DNA of 64,000 nt from Spirochaetales bacterium (GCA_027021365.1 JALUUM010000020.1:516726-580725), one strand, 5' to 3'; positions 23,740 to 33,597 are shown, counted from the stretch's first letter. Translations and numbers: made by a program. Notes: a model not told the origin generated them from the letters alone.

Positions 23740-24888
23740 ATGCGAAAATTGAAGTTGGAAGTATTGCTAGAAACCGCCATTATTTTACCGGTTATTGTAT
23801 TGGTTATTATGCTTGCAGGATGTAACGTTGGAAACAATGCAATATTCTACACACTCGAACATGAAGAAAAGATAATCGATAACACTTTGCCCAATAACAT
23901 AGATGTATTGGGAATTGTTCGTGACGGAGATTATTACTATGCTGCTGCCGGGGGGATTTATAGGGCAAGCGTTAGCGGACGTTCTAACAGCGGCTGGAAA
24001 CTTATAGATAGTGTGGACACAAATAGCACTTCACTTGGATTATGCAACAGTCTGGTACCATTTGGCGGTAAGTACTATGCAGCATTTTTCAAGGATGAAA
24101 CAAACGGTAATATCAGTTACGGGTTGTACAGTACAACCTCGCTTTCTTCTTCTGTAGTATGGGATGGCCCGCTTGGAACTGATAGCGATATCAAATCCAA
24201 ACAGATAACCGGTCTTTTCGATGTAAATGGGAATCTCATTGTTGCAATCTACAACAGTACAAACAAGGGATATGACTTATACTACTCAGGTGATGGCACT
24301 TCATTTTCAAAGGTTACACTGGGGGGAATTACGGGTAGCCTTGTTCAAAACGTATCGGATATAAGCTATTTCGGTGGCAAGTACTGGGTCCTTTCGGGAA
24401 GTAAAATTCTAAATGGTACCTCTATTTCCTCTCTTTCTGAAATAGCAACTTCAAGTTACCCATCCGATGTAACACCTTCGGCTCAGTATGAAGGGATACT
24501 CGCTTCCACTGCATTCTCTTCCAATCTGCTCTACCTAAGCGACAATATGGGAGAAATCTTTACCAGCAGCGACGGTGTTTCGTGGACAAGATTTTCAGAT
24601 TCCCCTATCGAGGTATCCAGTAACAGCGTACCTTTTGGCAGATTTATACAGGCATCGAATGATCTCTTGCTCGTCGCTACAGAGGGATATGGATTCTATA
24701 AAATAACACAGACAAACAGTATAACGAGGTTCTCCGACAACACCAAGGCAAACCTTTACAATGGTGTTATCCTTGGATTTTATGTAGACACGACAGACTC
24801 CAACATCTTCATATACACGGCAGGTTCTGGACTGTGGAGCAACACTCTTTCGGGGATTTCAGACGATAAATCCTGGCAATGGGAATAA
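23740..24888 (+). CDS. Putative beta-propeller lipoprotein
   Basis: A 382-residue predicted lipoprotein. The start at 23740 has AGGGAGA upstream and gives a signal sequence ending in the lipobox LAGC. A longer reading in the same frame overlaps the barrel gene and is rejected. The body has repeated blade-like units with Gly-rich turns and S-x-D-G-x-x-W patterns (SGDGTSFSKV, SSDGVSWTRF, GGKYWVLSG), suggesting a BNR/WD-type propeller. Surface or periplasmic location is likely. It probably works with the barrel protein encoded just upstream. Function unknown. Confidence 0.75.
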   Translation: MRKLKLEVLLETAIILPVIVLVIMLAGCNVGNNAIFYTLEHEEKIIDNTLPNNIDVLGIVRDGDYYYAAAGGIYRASVSGRSNSGWKLIDSVDTNSTSLGLCNSLVPFGGKYYAAFFKDETNGNISYGLYSTTSLSSSVVWDGPLGTDSDIKSKQITGLFDVNGNLIVAIYNSTNKGYDLYYSGDGTSFSKVTLGGITGSLVQNVSDISYFGGKYWVLSGSKILNGTSISSLSEIATSSYPSDVTPSAQYEGILASTAFSSNLLYLSDNMGEIFTSSDGVSWTRFSDSPIEVSSNSVPFGRFIQASNDLLLVATEGYGFYKITQTNSITRFSDNTKANLYNGVILGFYVDTTDSNIFIYTAGSGLWSNTLSGISDDKSWQWE

Positions 24889-24900
24889 TTTAGTTACCAA

Positions 24901-24930
24901 TCAATAAACTTCATCTCAATAAACTTCATC
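24901..24930. repeat. Perfect 15-bp tandem duplication across a stop codon
   Basis: TCAATAAACTTCATC occurs twice head to tail (24901-24915 and 24916-24930). On the minus strand this is GATGAAGTTTATTGA twice, i.e. Asp-Glu-Val-Tyr-stop duplicated. The first copy ends the 1803-residue gene; the second repeats the last four codons and the stop in the same frame. Confidence 0.95.
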
Positions 24931-27900
24931 GGCTCCTATATCGTAGATGGGCCTTATCCCTATATCAGGAGCAGGTCTTGATTCACCGTCTATGTCATCT
25001 GATGGTCCGATATTGATACCACCGTTGACGCAGAGCGAATCCCTGGATAGGTGAAAATCAATCTCCTTTGATACAACGAAGGTTTTTTCAATGTTCTCTG
25101 AAATGTTTTTCTCGAACTTGCCACCAAAGGGATTGTTATCCAGCAGGTTCAATGATTCGACATTATCAATCACAACTCTCTTTATGATTTGTTGATTGGG
25201 GAATGCTCTGCCGGAAGCGGAAAACTCTTCCTCCAGTAATATGTTTTTCCATCCGTATATATCATTTGCCTTTATTGTTACCAAACCATTCTTTGCTTTC
25301 GAAAGAAAAATTGCAGTACCTCTCCTGTTACCGTATCTTGCAATGATATTATTGATAATACTAATATTTCCTGCACCCGTTATCATTATTCCATTAGTTA
25401 CATTCTCTCCTTTACCACCAACCATTGTATTGTTTATCAGCTTAATTTCTCCCCCTGAAGCTTGAACAGAAATTACATCCCCAGAATTGCCCCCTAACAT
25501 AATATTGTTATATATTTCTGCCTGCCCTTCGATGTTCAACAAATAGAGGAACTCTTGGGTCTTTCGGCCAATGATCCTGCTCTTGGAAAGATATAGAGTG
25601 CCTGCCTTAGTTCTGATTCCGGTAGCTCCAAGACGACTATCCAACTGCAAAATTCCTTCCTCGATGGACAGTTTTGAGTCTTTAGCGTATATTCCCGTTG
25701 AATACCGTGCATTTCTGTCAGTAAAAATCCTTGTTTTTCTAATTGAAAGAATTGAGTCTGCCAGAGTCAAACCGACAGAAGAGATAATCCCGTTCCCGGC
25801 ATGAATTGATCCTCCGTTAATTTTCACATTTGAATTTTGCACTTTAATGCCAATGTTTTCATTTGCCTCTGAAGCTTCGATTTTTACGCTGTTTAAATTA
25901 GCACCCCTGTTACTCCTAATATCTATTGCGGTATATTTTTCAGCTTTTCCTGAAGATTCGAAATCAGACGATGTTATATTCAAAATCCCTCCTGTCGACA
26001 TGACCGAGGTGAGAACTTTTCCTGCCCTTTGAGCATTTCCCGTATTGGAGATGGTAAAAACAGAATCCTTTACCAGTAACTCTCCGCCCGTTTGTAAAAT
26101 TCCGGTTTCTTTACCCGTCGTGTTCAATATCAAGGTTGAATTCTTTAGTTCAAGGCTTCCGGCCTTTTGTTCTATCAGGTAATCGCAGCTATCCTCTTGT
26201 GAAGTAACGATTATATTTTCCAGTAATATATTTTTACCCTCTACTGTGAGGAGGGTATTTTTTCTCTTGAAATACCTTCCTGTTGTTATTTTGCTGAAAC
26301 CGAACAGTTCTTTCTTCCAAGAAGAAGGAGAGAGTCCTCCCACGAGGTTAAGACCATCTATTGTCAGGTGAATAGGTTTGTTCAGTTGATAGTTACCCCT
26401 GGCCAGGTAGATTGTTTTTCTCCCGAGCTTCCTTGCCAGTTCCAGTGCCTTTTCTATACTGAGTAGCGGTTTTGAGGCTGTACCATCGTAAAGATTATTT
26501 CCCTCAGGCGAAACATAGACAACCTTCCTGTCGATCAATACCCTCCAAATCGGAATATCTCGGCTCCTGTTTCCCGCCTTATCCATTGTATAGGCAACAA
26601 TTCTGTAATCCTTTATTTCACCGTTTTCCGCCTTTAAAAGTATTTCCTGCTTGAAAGCATTCTTGTCTGTTGGCCTGGGAATAGGAGGAATCTTACCGTC
26701 ACTTGAAACAGCGTAGTATATTTTACCCTCACTGGAAACGAGTCTCACAATCTTTGAGTCTTCGTACCTCATGTTATCCTGTATTCCTATAGCAATTGGC
26801 GCAGGAGGTGGTGTTCTGTCGAGAAGGAATTCAACCCTACTCTCTTTCGATTCCCCTCCCCCTTCTTCGAAATACTTTGCTTTCAGGACAATTCTCAATG
26901 TTTCTCCATCCTGTGCATCGATACCAACGGAAGAGGTTGCCACAGGCGAATCTTCTGTTACGTCAGGGGGTTCACTGCCATCCGTTGTCATCTCATATCG
27001 GATTGTTCCCCTTAAATTTAGATCTGGAACTCTGAAAGAGATAGAAACGGGATGATTGTATACACCCCCATCACTAACTCCCGTGATAATCGGAGCATTC
27101 GGTTTTTTCTTAAGAAGATGAATACTGATTCTACTTTCCTTGCTCTTATTTCCTGCAATATCCTCTGCATAGTATGTTATTTGGCCATTTGTGCTTATGG
27201 TAAAGGGTCCTCTGTATTCTTGCTTCGCAATTATTCTTTCCCCGCCTTCATTACTTACCGTAAAATATATTTTTTCATTTTCTCTCTTTTTAAAAATCAC
27301 GAGTAAAGATTCATTACTTTTGTTATCCAGTGAAATCAGCTCAGGCTTTTGTGGTGGTTCCGGGGGCAGCTTGTCTATCGTTACGACGTAAACATTTTTC
27401 TTCTTGCTGAAGTTACCCACCCGGTCAACGATTCGAGGGAATATTTTATATGTAATCTCTCTGTTTTTCTCTCCGGTAAGTATTATTGGTGAATCATACT
27501 CGCGGGATTTCTTCGTGGGGTACTCCGGTTCACTTCCATCATCCGTTATGTTGTAGTAGATCTCCCCTTCGTTGGTATGAAACTCTACCACTACGGTTTT
27601 GTTCGTTATTCCGCTCTCAGGAATTCCTCTAACGGATATTTCCTCAGGTGCTTTTCTGTCTATCGTAAAGGTATAGAACCTGTCATACAGTGCCCTGTTT
27701 CCTGCTCTGTCGAGGGCCGTCATGCGGAGCTTGAAGGATTTTTCCTCGTTATCATTGACATCGAATACCATGGGGTTTCCATATTTCTTTCCATACAGAA
27801 CAGGGTCAGGGGGAGGAGCGTCACTGGTCGAATAACTTATATAGACTGTTGAATCATCTTCCGGTTTCTTCTTCAAAAGATAAAGTGTAACGGGATGCCT

Positions 27901-30297
27901 GTAAATTCCTCCTGATTTAAAACCCCTTACACCGGGAACTTCAGGAGGCTGCAGGTCGATTGTAAATGAAAACTTCCTTATCGGTCCTACTATCTTTTCA
28001 CTTGTTGATACGGGAAGCAGTTTTACGATGTATGTAATATTGCCATTTTCCTTCCCTTTGAACCTCAGTTTTCCCTTTACTATGGGATCTTTTAATGTCG
28101 GGTCCGGCGGTTCATCTTTGCCCGTTGCAAAAGTATAATGCATTTTCGGTGACCCGGGCGGAAAGCTTATTTCCACTATTTTCTTATTGTAGAAAAGATT
28201 ATCTCTGACAGCTTTTATTTCAGGTACAACAGGAACTGTAAGGTCGATGAAATAATGATACGGTCCATAAACTCTGCTGAAATTGCCATTCTTATCCTTG
28301 CTTATCAGCTTGATTTGATAATGAACGATATTATTTTTTCGTCCTTTTAGCAAAATACCATTCTTATACTCATTCGAGCCGGAACCCGGATCTTCCGGCA
28401 AGGCTCCGTTGCTTGTTATTTCATAAAAAACCTTGCCATCCGATTTGATTTTCACAGTGATATCAGAATCGTAAGAAACAGCTCCTGGCCTGGGAGTCAA
28501 ACTGGGTTCGCCGGGAGGAAGTCTGTCTACAACTATCCTTTGTTTTACATTCTCGGCAGAAAGATTGCCATAAGAGTCCATAGAAGAAAATACAAAACGA
28601 AAATCTCCGTATGCTCCGTATGGGAGGTCAAGCAATTTTTTCCCTTCGAGCACAGCTGAATTTGCATTGGGATCTTTAGGTGAACTTCCGTTGTTTGTCA
28701 TTTCATAGATTATCTTTGCTCCCGAATCGGCACTACCTGAAAGGAGGTAAGAATGACCATCAATTTTTTGGATAGATATTTTTGGCTGATGTGGCCTTTT
28801 AAGGTTGAACGGTAACTCAACTCTGGAAACTTCACTGCTTACACCCGATAAGGATACTGTGATTGCCTTTACAACTATTATCCCTTTCTCTTTTCCATAC
28901 AGGCTTCTTGGATTTATAGTAAATGGTTTTGAATATCTTTTAGATCCCGTATCAGGTTTGGAATCATCAAGGGTATAATAGATAACCGTATTTTTTGAAT
29001 CTATAGTTTCGGAGACAGTTTCGATACTTATTTTAAAAGTTTCATTGGAAGTTCCCTTCGAACCTTTCATTCTTTCAATATGTATTGCTGGTCTCGCGGG
29101 TCTGTGTCTGTCTATCAAGTAAAAATATCTGTATTCACGGCCCCATTCACCGTTACTCTTCATTGCCCTTAATCGAAGTACATAGAATTTCGAAAAGCCC
29201 GGTATGGAAGGGAGAGAAATGCCGTTAGTGTAAATAAGATCAAAGGATTTAGGGGTCCTTTCGCTCAATGTGTAGAAAACCTTGGAGTTTCTTTCATGAG
29301 AAACTATTACCTTTAGACCATTGTGATAAATTCCACTTTCAGTATCCAATGATACAGATGGGATACTCTCTCCTTCGACGAAGAATTCCACCTTTTTTCT
29401 AAGTATTGGTTCGTTTTTTCTATACGGGGCAGCTACAATATTCAGAACTATCCTTCCCGTTCTCTTCAAAAGGGTTGGGCCATTGTATGGTATCCCCCGT
29501 TTCAAAGGGTCACTGCCATCAAGGGTATACTTTATCCATTTTATGTGTTTATTGTTTATGTATAGATACTGGTAATTTCCGTATTCACCATCGGAAGGAC
29601 TTATTACATCCAAATGGGGAATGCCGTGAACCACAGTGAATTTCCTAACACCCATGGCACTCCGATTCCCGGATTCATCTTCTGCAAAATAATACAGTGT
29701 GAAGGTTCTTTGCTTGCCTCTCTCCGCATCCAGTTCGAAAGGCTTCTTGTCCCAGAGGGTTGCTTTTTCAAAGATGTTCTCGTTTACCGAATAGAAAATT
29801 TTTTCATTCCCGGATGCAGTAAAGGATACTTCGACCCTATCTCTATACACCCCTTCGTGTACATTGACTTCGGGTAATGGTGGTTTTACCTTATCGATTA
29901 TGTAACGGTAGGTACCAGCTTTAAGCAGAGATCCCTTTTCCTCTATATAAACATGGAGGGTATAGGTTCTTGCTTCTCCCTCGATAGCCGTTAATTTCAA
30001 AGGTTCCAAATAGGGAACCATTATCTCCGAGGGCTTCCCTGTAGCCACCCTATCTCTATCTGTACCTGAAATATTTAGTGAATAGTAAAGTGCAATATTT
30101 TTACCTAATGGCTCAAGCTTGAGTACCTGGTTGCTATTGTAACTTCCGGGATGTAACGATACGAATACATTGTTACTTTTCGGTGAGGTTTTTCCCTCTG
30201 CAACAGCCCATCGAGCAGGCTGTAATATCATAAACAGAAGTGAAATGAATAGAAAAAACGCCTTAAAAGACTTCAAGAGCCTTCCTAAGGGTTTCAT
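24916..30297 (-). CDS. Giant modular exported protein (repeat modules plus right-handed beta-helix)
   Basis: About 1793-1803 residues. A signal peptide (KAFFLFISLLFMILQPARWAVA) is followed by some 13 repeated beta-sandwich modules of about 95 residues. These resemble chitobiase C-terminal/Fn3-like domains, each with an (I/V)YY(S/E)(I/M)T-type strand, a D..GN.S turn and an FTID...PP.P linker. From about residue 1290, YVSPEGNNLYDGTASKPLLS opens a DUF1565-type right-handed beta-helix, ending in DIDGESRP...DIGADEVY. The repeats suggest a long rod carrying a polysaccharide-active or binding helix. No catalytic residues can be assigned. Starts at 30297 and 30327 are both possible; each overlaps the upstream gene. 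Last gene of the surA-nusB-htrA run. Confidence 0.85.
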   Translation of the reverse strand: MKPLGRLLKSFKAFFLFISLLFMILQPARWAVAEGKTSPKSNNVFVSLHPGSYNSNQVLKLEPLGKNIALYYSLNISGTDRDRVATGKPSEIMVPYLEPLKLTAIEGEARTYTLHVYIEEKGSLLKAGTYRYIIDKVKPPLPEVNVHEGVYRDRVEVSFTASGNEKIFYSVNENIFEKATLWDKKPFELDAERGKQRTFTLYYFAEDESGNRSAMGVRKFTVVHGIPHLDVISPSDGEYGNYQYLYINNKHIKWIKYTLDGSDPLKRGIPYNGPTLLKRTGRIVLNIVAAPYRKNEPILRKKVEFFVEGESIPSVSLDTESGIYHNGLKVIVSHERNSKVFYTLSERTPKSFDLIYTNGISLPSIPGFSKFYVLRLRAMKSNGEWGREYRYFYLIDRHRPARPAIHIERMKGSKGTSNETFKISIETVSETIDSKNTVIYYTLDDSKPDTGSKRYSKPFTINPRSLYGKEKGIIVVKAITVSLSGVSSEVSRVELPFNLKRPHQPKISIQKIDGHSYLLSGSADSGAKIIYEMTNNGSSPKDPNANSAVLEGKKLLDLPYGAYGDFRFVFSSMDSYGNLSAENVKQRIVVDRLPPGEPSLTPRPGAVSYDSDITVKIKSDGKVFYEITSNGALPEDPGSGSNEYKNGILLKGRKNNIVHYQIKLISKDKNGNFSRVYGPYHYFIDLTVPVVPEIKAVRDNLFYNKKIVEISFPPGSPKMHYTFATGKDEPPDPTLKDPIVKGKLRFKGKENGNITYIVKLLPVSTSEKIVGPIRKFSFTIDLQPPEVPGVRGFKSGGIYRHPVTLYLLKKKPEDDSTVYISYSTSDAPPPDPVLYGKKYGNPMVFDVNDNEEKSFKLRMTALDRAGNRALYDRFYTFTIDRKAPEEISVRGIPESGITNKTVVVEFHTNEGEIYYNITDDGSEPEYPTKKSREYDSPIILTGEKNREITYKIFPRIVDRVGNFSKKKNVYVVTIDKLPPEPPQKPELISLDNKSNESLLVIFKKRENEKIYFTVSNEGGERIIAKQEYRGPFTISTNGQITYYAEDIAGNKSKESRISIHLLKKKPNAPIITGVSDGGVYNHPVSISFRVPDLNLRGTIRYEMTTDGSEPPDVTEDSPVATSSVGIDAQDGETLRIVLKAKYFEEGGGESKESRVEFLLDRTPPPAPIAIGIQDNMRYEDSKIVRLVSSEGKIYYAVSSDGKIPPIPRPTDKNAFKQEILLKAENGEIKDYRIVAYTMDKAGNRSRDIPIWRVLIDRKVVYVSPEGNNLYDGTASKPLLSIEKALELARKLGRKTIYLARGNYQLNKPIHLTIDGLNLVGGLSPSSWKKELFGFSKITTGRYFKRKNTLLTVEGKNILLENIIVTSQEDSCDYLIEQKAGSLELKNSTLILNTTGKETGILQTGGELLVKDSVFTISNTGNAQRAGKVLTSVMSTGGILNITSSDFESSGKAEKYTAIDIRSNRGANLNSVKIEASEANENIGIKVQNSNVKINGGSIHAGNGIISSVGLTLADSILSIRKTRIFTDRNARYSTGIYAKDSKLSIEEGILQLDSRLGATGIRTKAGTLYLSKSRIIGRKTQEFLYLLNIEGQAEIYNNIMLGGNSGDVISVQASGGEIKLINNTMVGGKGENVTNGIMITGAGNISIINNIIARYGNRRGTAIFLSKAKNGLVTIKANDIYGWKNILLEEEFSASGRAFPNQQIIKRVVIDNVESLNLLDNNPFGGKFEKNISENIEKTFVVSKEIDFHLSRDSLCVNGGINIGPSDDIDGESRPAPDIGIRPIYDIGADEVY

Positions 30298-30862
30298 CTT
30301 CGCTATAGTAGTACTCTTCTTTTTCATGCTCAGTAAGACCTACCAGCTCATGGCTGAGATAATGAATCCAAAAATCTTCTTCTTCCGATTTTATTCTGTG
30401 AAGTCTGCAATAGTAATCCGGTTGAACGGGAAGTTGTACCTTGCAGTATTCCCTTATTTTGTAATCGTGAACCGCTACCTTGACATCTCTTCTTGGTATT
30501 CCCTGGTCCATTATTATTTCTACAAGATGATTGACTGTTCTTCCCGTGTCAAATATATCGTCCACGAGGAGAACCTTGTCGCCCTGCCGGAGATGTTCCG
30601 GATTATAGGTCCAGCCGTCTACCATAACCTTTGTTTGTTCCTGTATTCCCGTGTAGGAACGCGCAACTACCGCTGCATAATACACCGGATGCCTGTCCTT
30701 TCTTACTATTTTGAAATACTCACTTACAACATTTCCCAAATATGCCCCGCCACGCAGAGAAACATATATAACGTCTGGAATAAAACCTTCACTGTAGATC
30801 CTGTGTGCAAGCTTTATCCCATTGTTTCTCACAGTGTAAAAAGATAGGAATTCTTTTTTCAT
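30263..30862 (-). CDS. Phosphoribosyltransferase (hypoxanthine/guanine-like, COG2236-type)
   Basis: A 199-residue type I phosphoribosyltransferase. The PRPP-binding motif VLLVDDIFDTGRT (about residues 92-104) is intact, and an earlier PPi loop (VSLRGGAYLG) precedes it. The C-terminal FWIHYLSHELVGLTEHE fits the COG2236 group of predicted purine phosphoribosyltransferases. The base specificity is not determined. It probably serves purine salvage, a plausible need in a host-associated or heterotrophic spirochaete. It lies between htrA and the giant exported-protein gene, whose start it overlaps. Confidence 0.85.
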   Translation of the reverse strand: MKKEFLSFYTVRNNGIKLAHRIYSEGFIPDVIYVSLRGGAYLGNVVSEYFKIVRKDRHPVYYAAVVARSYTGIQEQTKVMVDGWTYNPEHLRQGDKVLLVDDIFDTGRTVNHLVEIIMDQGIPRRDVKVAVHDYKIREYCKVQLPVQPDYYCRLHRIKSEEEDFWIHYLSHELVGLTEHEKEEYYYSEDETLRKALEVF

Positions 30863-30888
30863 CTATTCTCCCTCTCACTGGTAAATTA

Positions 30889-32391
30889 CTAACGTGTCAG
30901 CTCAATCTCAATTTCTTCATCGCTTCGTTTTATACTAAGAGCGTATTTCTTTTTCCGATTCTCATTCAGGTAACGATAAAACTCTATCACTCCCTCAACG
31001 GGTCTACCATCTATTTTTTCTATAATGTCCAATTCCTTGAGCCCTGCCTTATAACCCGGTGTCCCGTCTTCCACTCTTCCCACCACCACACCTTTCGTAC
31101 CCTTTTTCATTTTGAGTTCTTTTATAATTTCGTCAGTTATTCCAATAACTGAAAAACCAGGCCATAAATTTTTCTTCAGAGCAATCACCTTTTTTTCTTC
31201 TTCCCTTATCGCTATCCTTATATTCAAGGTTATTTTTTTGCCATCGCGAATCAAATCAAATCTTGCCAATTTTCCGGGAATAAGATCTCCAACGATCAAT
31301 ACAAGGTGGGATGAATCTTTTATCTTCACACCGTTTACATTTGTAATATAATCCCCGGGAAGAAGTCCACCTCTGTCAGCGGGTGAACCGAGGAATACAT
31401 CGTAGACGAGTGCTCCGCTTACACCCTCAAGATGCATCTCCTTGGCCATTTGAGGTATCGGATCGCCAATGTTGACACCCAACCATCCATATTCAACCCT
31501 GCCTTTTTCAATGAAATCCTCTATTGTCCGCCTGGCATTGTTTATGGGAATAGCGAAACCAAGTCCAATACTACCCCCGGTAGGTGATGTGATCCAGGTG
31601 TTTATCCCGATTACTTTCCCATCGATATCGACCAGCGCGCCTCCCGAATTACCTCTGTTTATTGCTGCATCAGTCTGTATAAAGTCACTGATATTCTCTG
31701 ACGGGCCACCCCGTCTTCCCAATGCGCTTACAATTCCTGCCGTGACTGTGGATTCGAAGCCGAGAGGATTACCAATTGCCAGGACCCAATCTCCAACCTT
31801 CAGCTTGTCGGAATCACCCAATTCGGCAATCGGAATATCATCCTTTGTTTCGAACATCACCAGCGCAAGGTCTTTGCGTTCATCTCTTCCCACTAATTTT
31901 CCTTTGAACTGCCTGTGATCGTACAATTTTATGTTGATTTTTTCCCCCGATCCCACAACATGGTTATTTGTAAGAACATATACCTTCTTACCATTCCGCT
32001 TGACGATTACTCCGGAACCGAGACCGAATTTCTTGAATTCCTTCTCCTTGTTTTTATCTTCCGAAGGGGGGGATGGTGTTCCGAAGAAGAAATCCCATGG
32101 CCAACCGCCCTCCGGTGCCTCCTGGGTCACCGTCTCCTCTACATCGATTTCGACGACAACGGGTAGTACCTTTTCTGCCACTCTATTGAAAGAATACTGA
32201 ATACTCTTCAGGGCATCTAAAGAAGGCTCTTTTCCCTGTTCTTCCGCATAGGCTATGTTTTCTTTTGGAGGTATTCCCGTTGTACAGGAAAAGTAGAACA
32301 TGCTGGCCAGGATGAAGCCAACTATCATAGAGATCAATGTCAGATTGAAAAGAAAAAATTTCTTACTGTTGAATATTTTTTTAAGGGACAT
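30889..32391 (-). CDS. htrA: HtrA/DegP-family serine protease
   Basis: A 500-residue periplasmic protease/chaperone. After an N-terminal membrane segment (about 13-35), the trypsin-like domain carries the catalytic triad: His in LTNNHVVG, Asp in KDLALV and Ser in NRGNSGGALVD. Two PDZ domains follow (about 300-390 and 400-495). The N-terminus could be a membrane anchor or a lipobox-like YFSC at Cys36. Tyr at -3 is unusual, so lipidation is doubtful. The gene follows map by 11 nt and is part of the nusB-map-htrA block I recall from Borrelia. Confidence 0.94.
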   Translation of the reverse strand: MSLKKIFNSKKFFLFNLTLISMIVGFILASMFYFSCTTGIPPKENIAYAEEQGKEPSLDALKSIQYSFNRVAEKVLPVVVEIDVEETVTQEAPEGGWPWDFFFGTPSPPSEDKNKEKEFKKFGLGSGVIVKRNGKKVYVLTNNHVVGSGEKINIKLYDHRQFKGKLVGRDERKDLALVMFETKDDIPIAELGDSDKLKVGDWVLAIGNPLGFESTVTAGIVSALGRRGGPSENISDFIQTDAAINRGNSGGALVDIDGKVIGINTWITSPTGGSIGLGFAIPINNARRTIEDFIEKGRVEYGWLGVNIGDPIPQMAKEMHLEGVSGALVYDVFLGSPADRGGLLPGDYITNVNGVKIKDSSHLVLIVGDLIPGKLARFDLIRDGKKITLNIRIAIREEEKKVIALKKNLWPGFSVIGITDEIIKELKMKKGTKGVVVGRVEDGTPGYKAGLKELDIIEKIDGRPVEGVIEFYRYLNENRKKKYALSIKRSDEEIEIELTR

Positions 32392-32402
32392 CTACAACTC
32401 CT

Positions 32403-33155
32403 TTAATCGTCCATTTTTGTTAATATTTCCGTCCTGTCATCCAGTACGACAATTGTATGTTCAAAATGGGCGGATTTGCTCCCATCCGCAGTTACAACTG
32501 TCCAGCCATCATTCAAAATCTCTACTTCCCATGTCCCTGCATTTATCATGGGTTCAATCGCAAGAACCATTCCCCTTTTAAGGCGCGGGTCGGGTCCTGA
32601 ACTGGGATAATTTGGTATCTGAGGTTCTTCATGAGGGGCAATTCCTACTCCATGTCCGCAGTACTGTCTTACCACGCCAAAACCGTAACTCCTGGCATGC
32701 CGAAAGACCGCCTTGGAAATGTCACTTATCCTGTTCCCCTTTATGGCTTTTTCTATACCAAGATACAGTGCTTCCTCCGTAACCTTTAAAAGCAGAGCAT
32801 CTTTTTCGGAGACCTTTCCGACGGGGAGAGTAATGGCAGCATCGCTGAAAAATCCGTTAAGATTTATACCGAGATCAAGACCGACAATGTCTCCCTCTTC
32901 AAGCTTTCTATTATTTGGGATGCCATGTATTACCTGTTCATTTATCGAAACGCATAATGATGCGGGATAGTTCATATATCCAAGAAAAGCCGGTTTACCA
33001 CCGTGAGATTCTATATACTCTCGGACAAATGTATCCAGCTGCTTTGCCTTTATACCCGGTTTGATCAATTCTCTCAGTTTCATAAAGGTGTCTGCCAGCA
33101 GTCGACATGATTTCCTTATTCCGTCTATTTCATCATTATTCTTCAGTCTTATCAT
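32403..33155 (-). CDS. map: Methionine aminopeptidase, type I
   Basis: Removes the initiator methionine from nascent proteins. The 250-residue enzyme begins MIRLKNNDEIDGIRKSCRL and has the five-ligand metal site: DLGINLNGFFSDAAIT (two Asp), GHGVGIAPHEEPQ (His) and AIEPMIN plus the late FEHT region (Glu residues). No N-terminal zinc-finger extension is present, as expected for type Ia. Its first 20 nt overlap the bactofilin gene. Confidence 0.96.
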   Translation of the reverse strand: MIRLKNNDEIDGIRKSCRLLADTFMKLRELIKPGIKAKQLDTFVREYIESHGGKPAFLGYMNYPASLCVSINEQVIHGIPNNRKLEEGDIVGLDLGINLNGFFSDAAITLPVGKVSEKDALLLKVTEEALYLGIEKAIKGNRISDISKAVFRHARSYGFGVVRQYCGHGVGIAPHEEPQIPNYPSSGPDPRLKRGMVLAIEPMINAGTWEVEILNDGWTVVTADGSKSAHFEHTIVVLDDRTEILTKMDD

Positions 33156-33597
33156 CAGTGCCGGTTTTTTCCTTTTTCCCTTTTTTCCCGAGATTCCCGA
33201 AAATGACCTCTGCTTCCTCTCCGAAAGACTCTTCGATTACTCTTTTCAAATCGTCGGAATGCCCCGATGTTATGGTAACCTTTCCTTCCGTTATCACTCC
33301 AGGTTCGATTGTCAATTTCGGTGTAGTTATATTCCCCAGGACCTTTCCGCTCTGTAACAGGTTTACTTCCTCCGAAGCTACAATGTTTCCTATAAGAGTA
33401 CCGGCAATGGTAACACGCTTGGCAATGATATCTGTTTTAACCTTACCTGTTGGCCCTACTATCAGTTGATCATCCGTCTTGATATCACCCTCGAATTTGC
33501 CCTCTATCAGGATAGACCCGTTTACATAGAACCTCCCGTTGAAAACAGAGCCCTCTCCTATGATGCAATTGGTGTTCTCATTTTTTGTAGCCATCAT
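33136..33597 (-). CDS. Bactofilin
   Basis: A cytoskeletal protein of about 153 residues. The body is a bactofilin beta-helix of short repeating strands (VFNGRFYVNGSILIEGKFEGDI, LIVGPTGKVKTDI, VTIAGTLIGNI, LTIEPGVITEGKVTI) flanked by short disordered tails. Bactofilins polymerise without nucleotide and help set cell shape and position envelope enzymes; in Leptospira one (LbbD) influences helical pitch. Two adjacent ATG codons (33597, 33594) follow GGGGAA; an upstream in-frame ATG at 33639 would overlap the TPR-gene stop. Its last 20 nt overlap map. Confidence 0.9.
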   Translation of the reverse strand: MMATKNENTNCIIGEGSVFNGRFYVNGSILIEGKFEGDIKTDDQLIVGPTGKVKTDIIAKRVTIAGTLIGNIVASEEVNLLQSGKVLGNITTPKLTIEPGVITEGKVTITSGHSDDLKRVIEESFGEEAEVIFGNLGKKGKKEKTGTDDKTEE

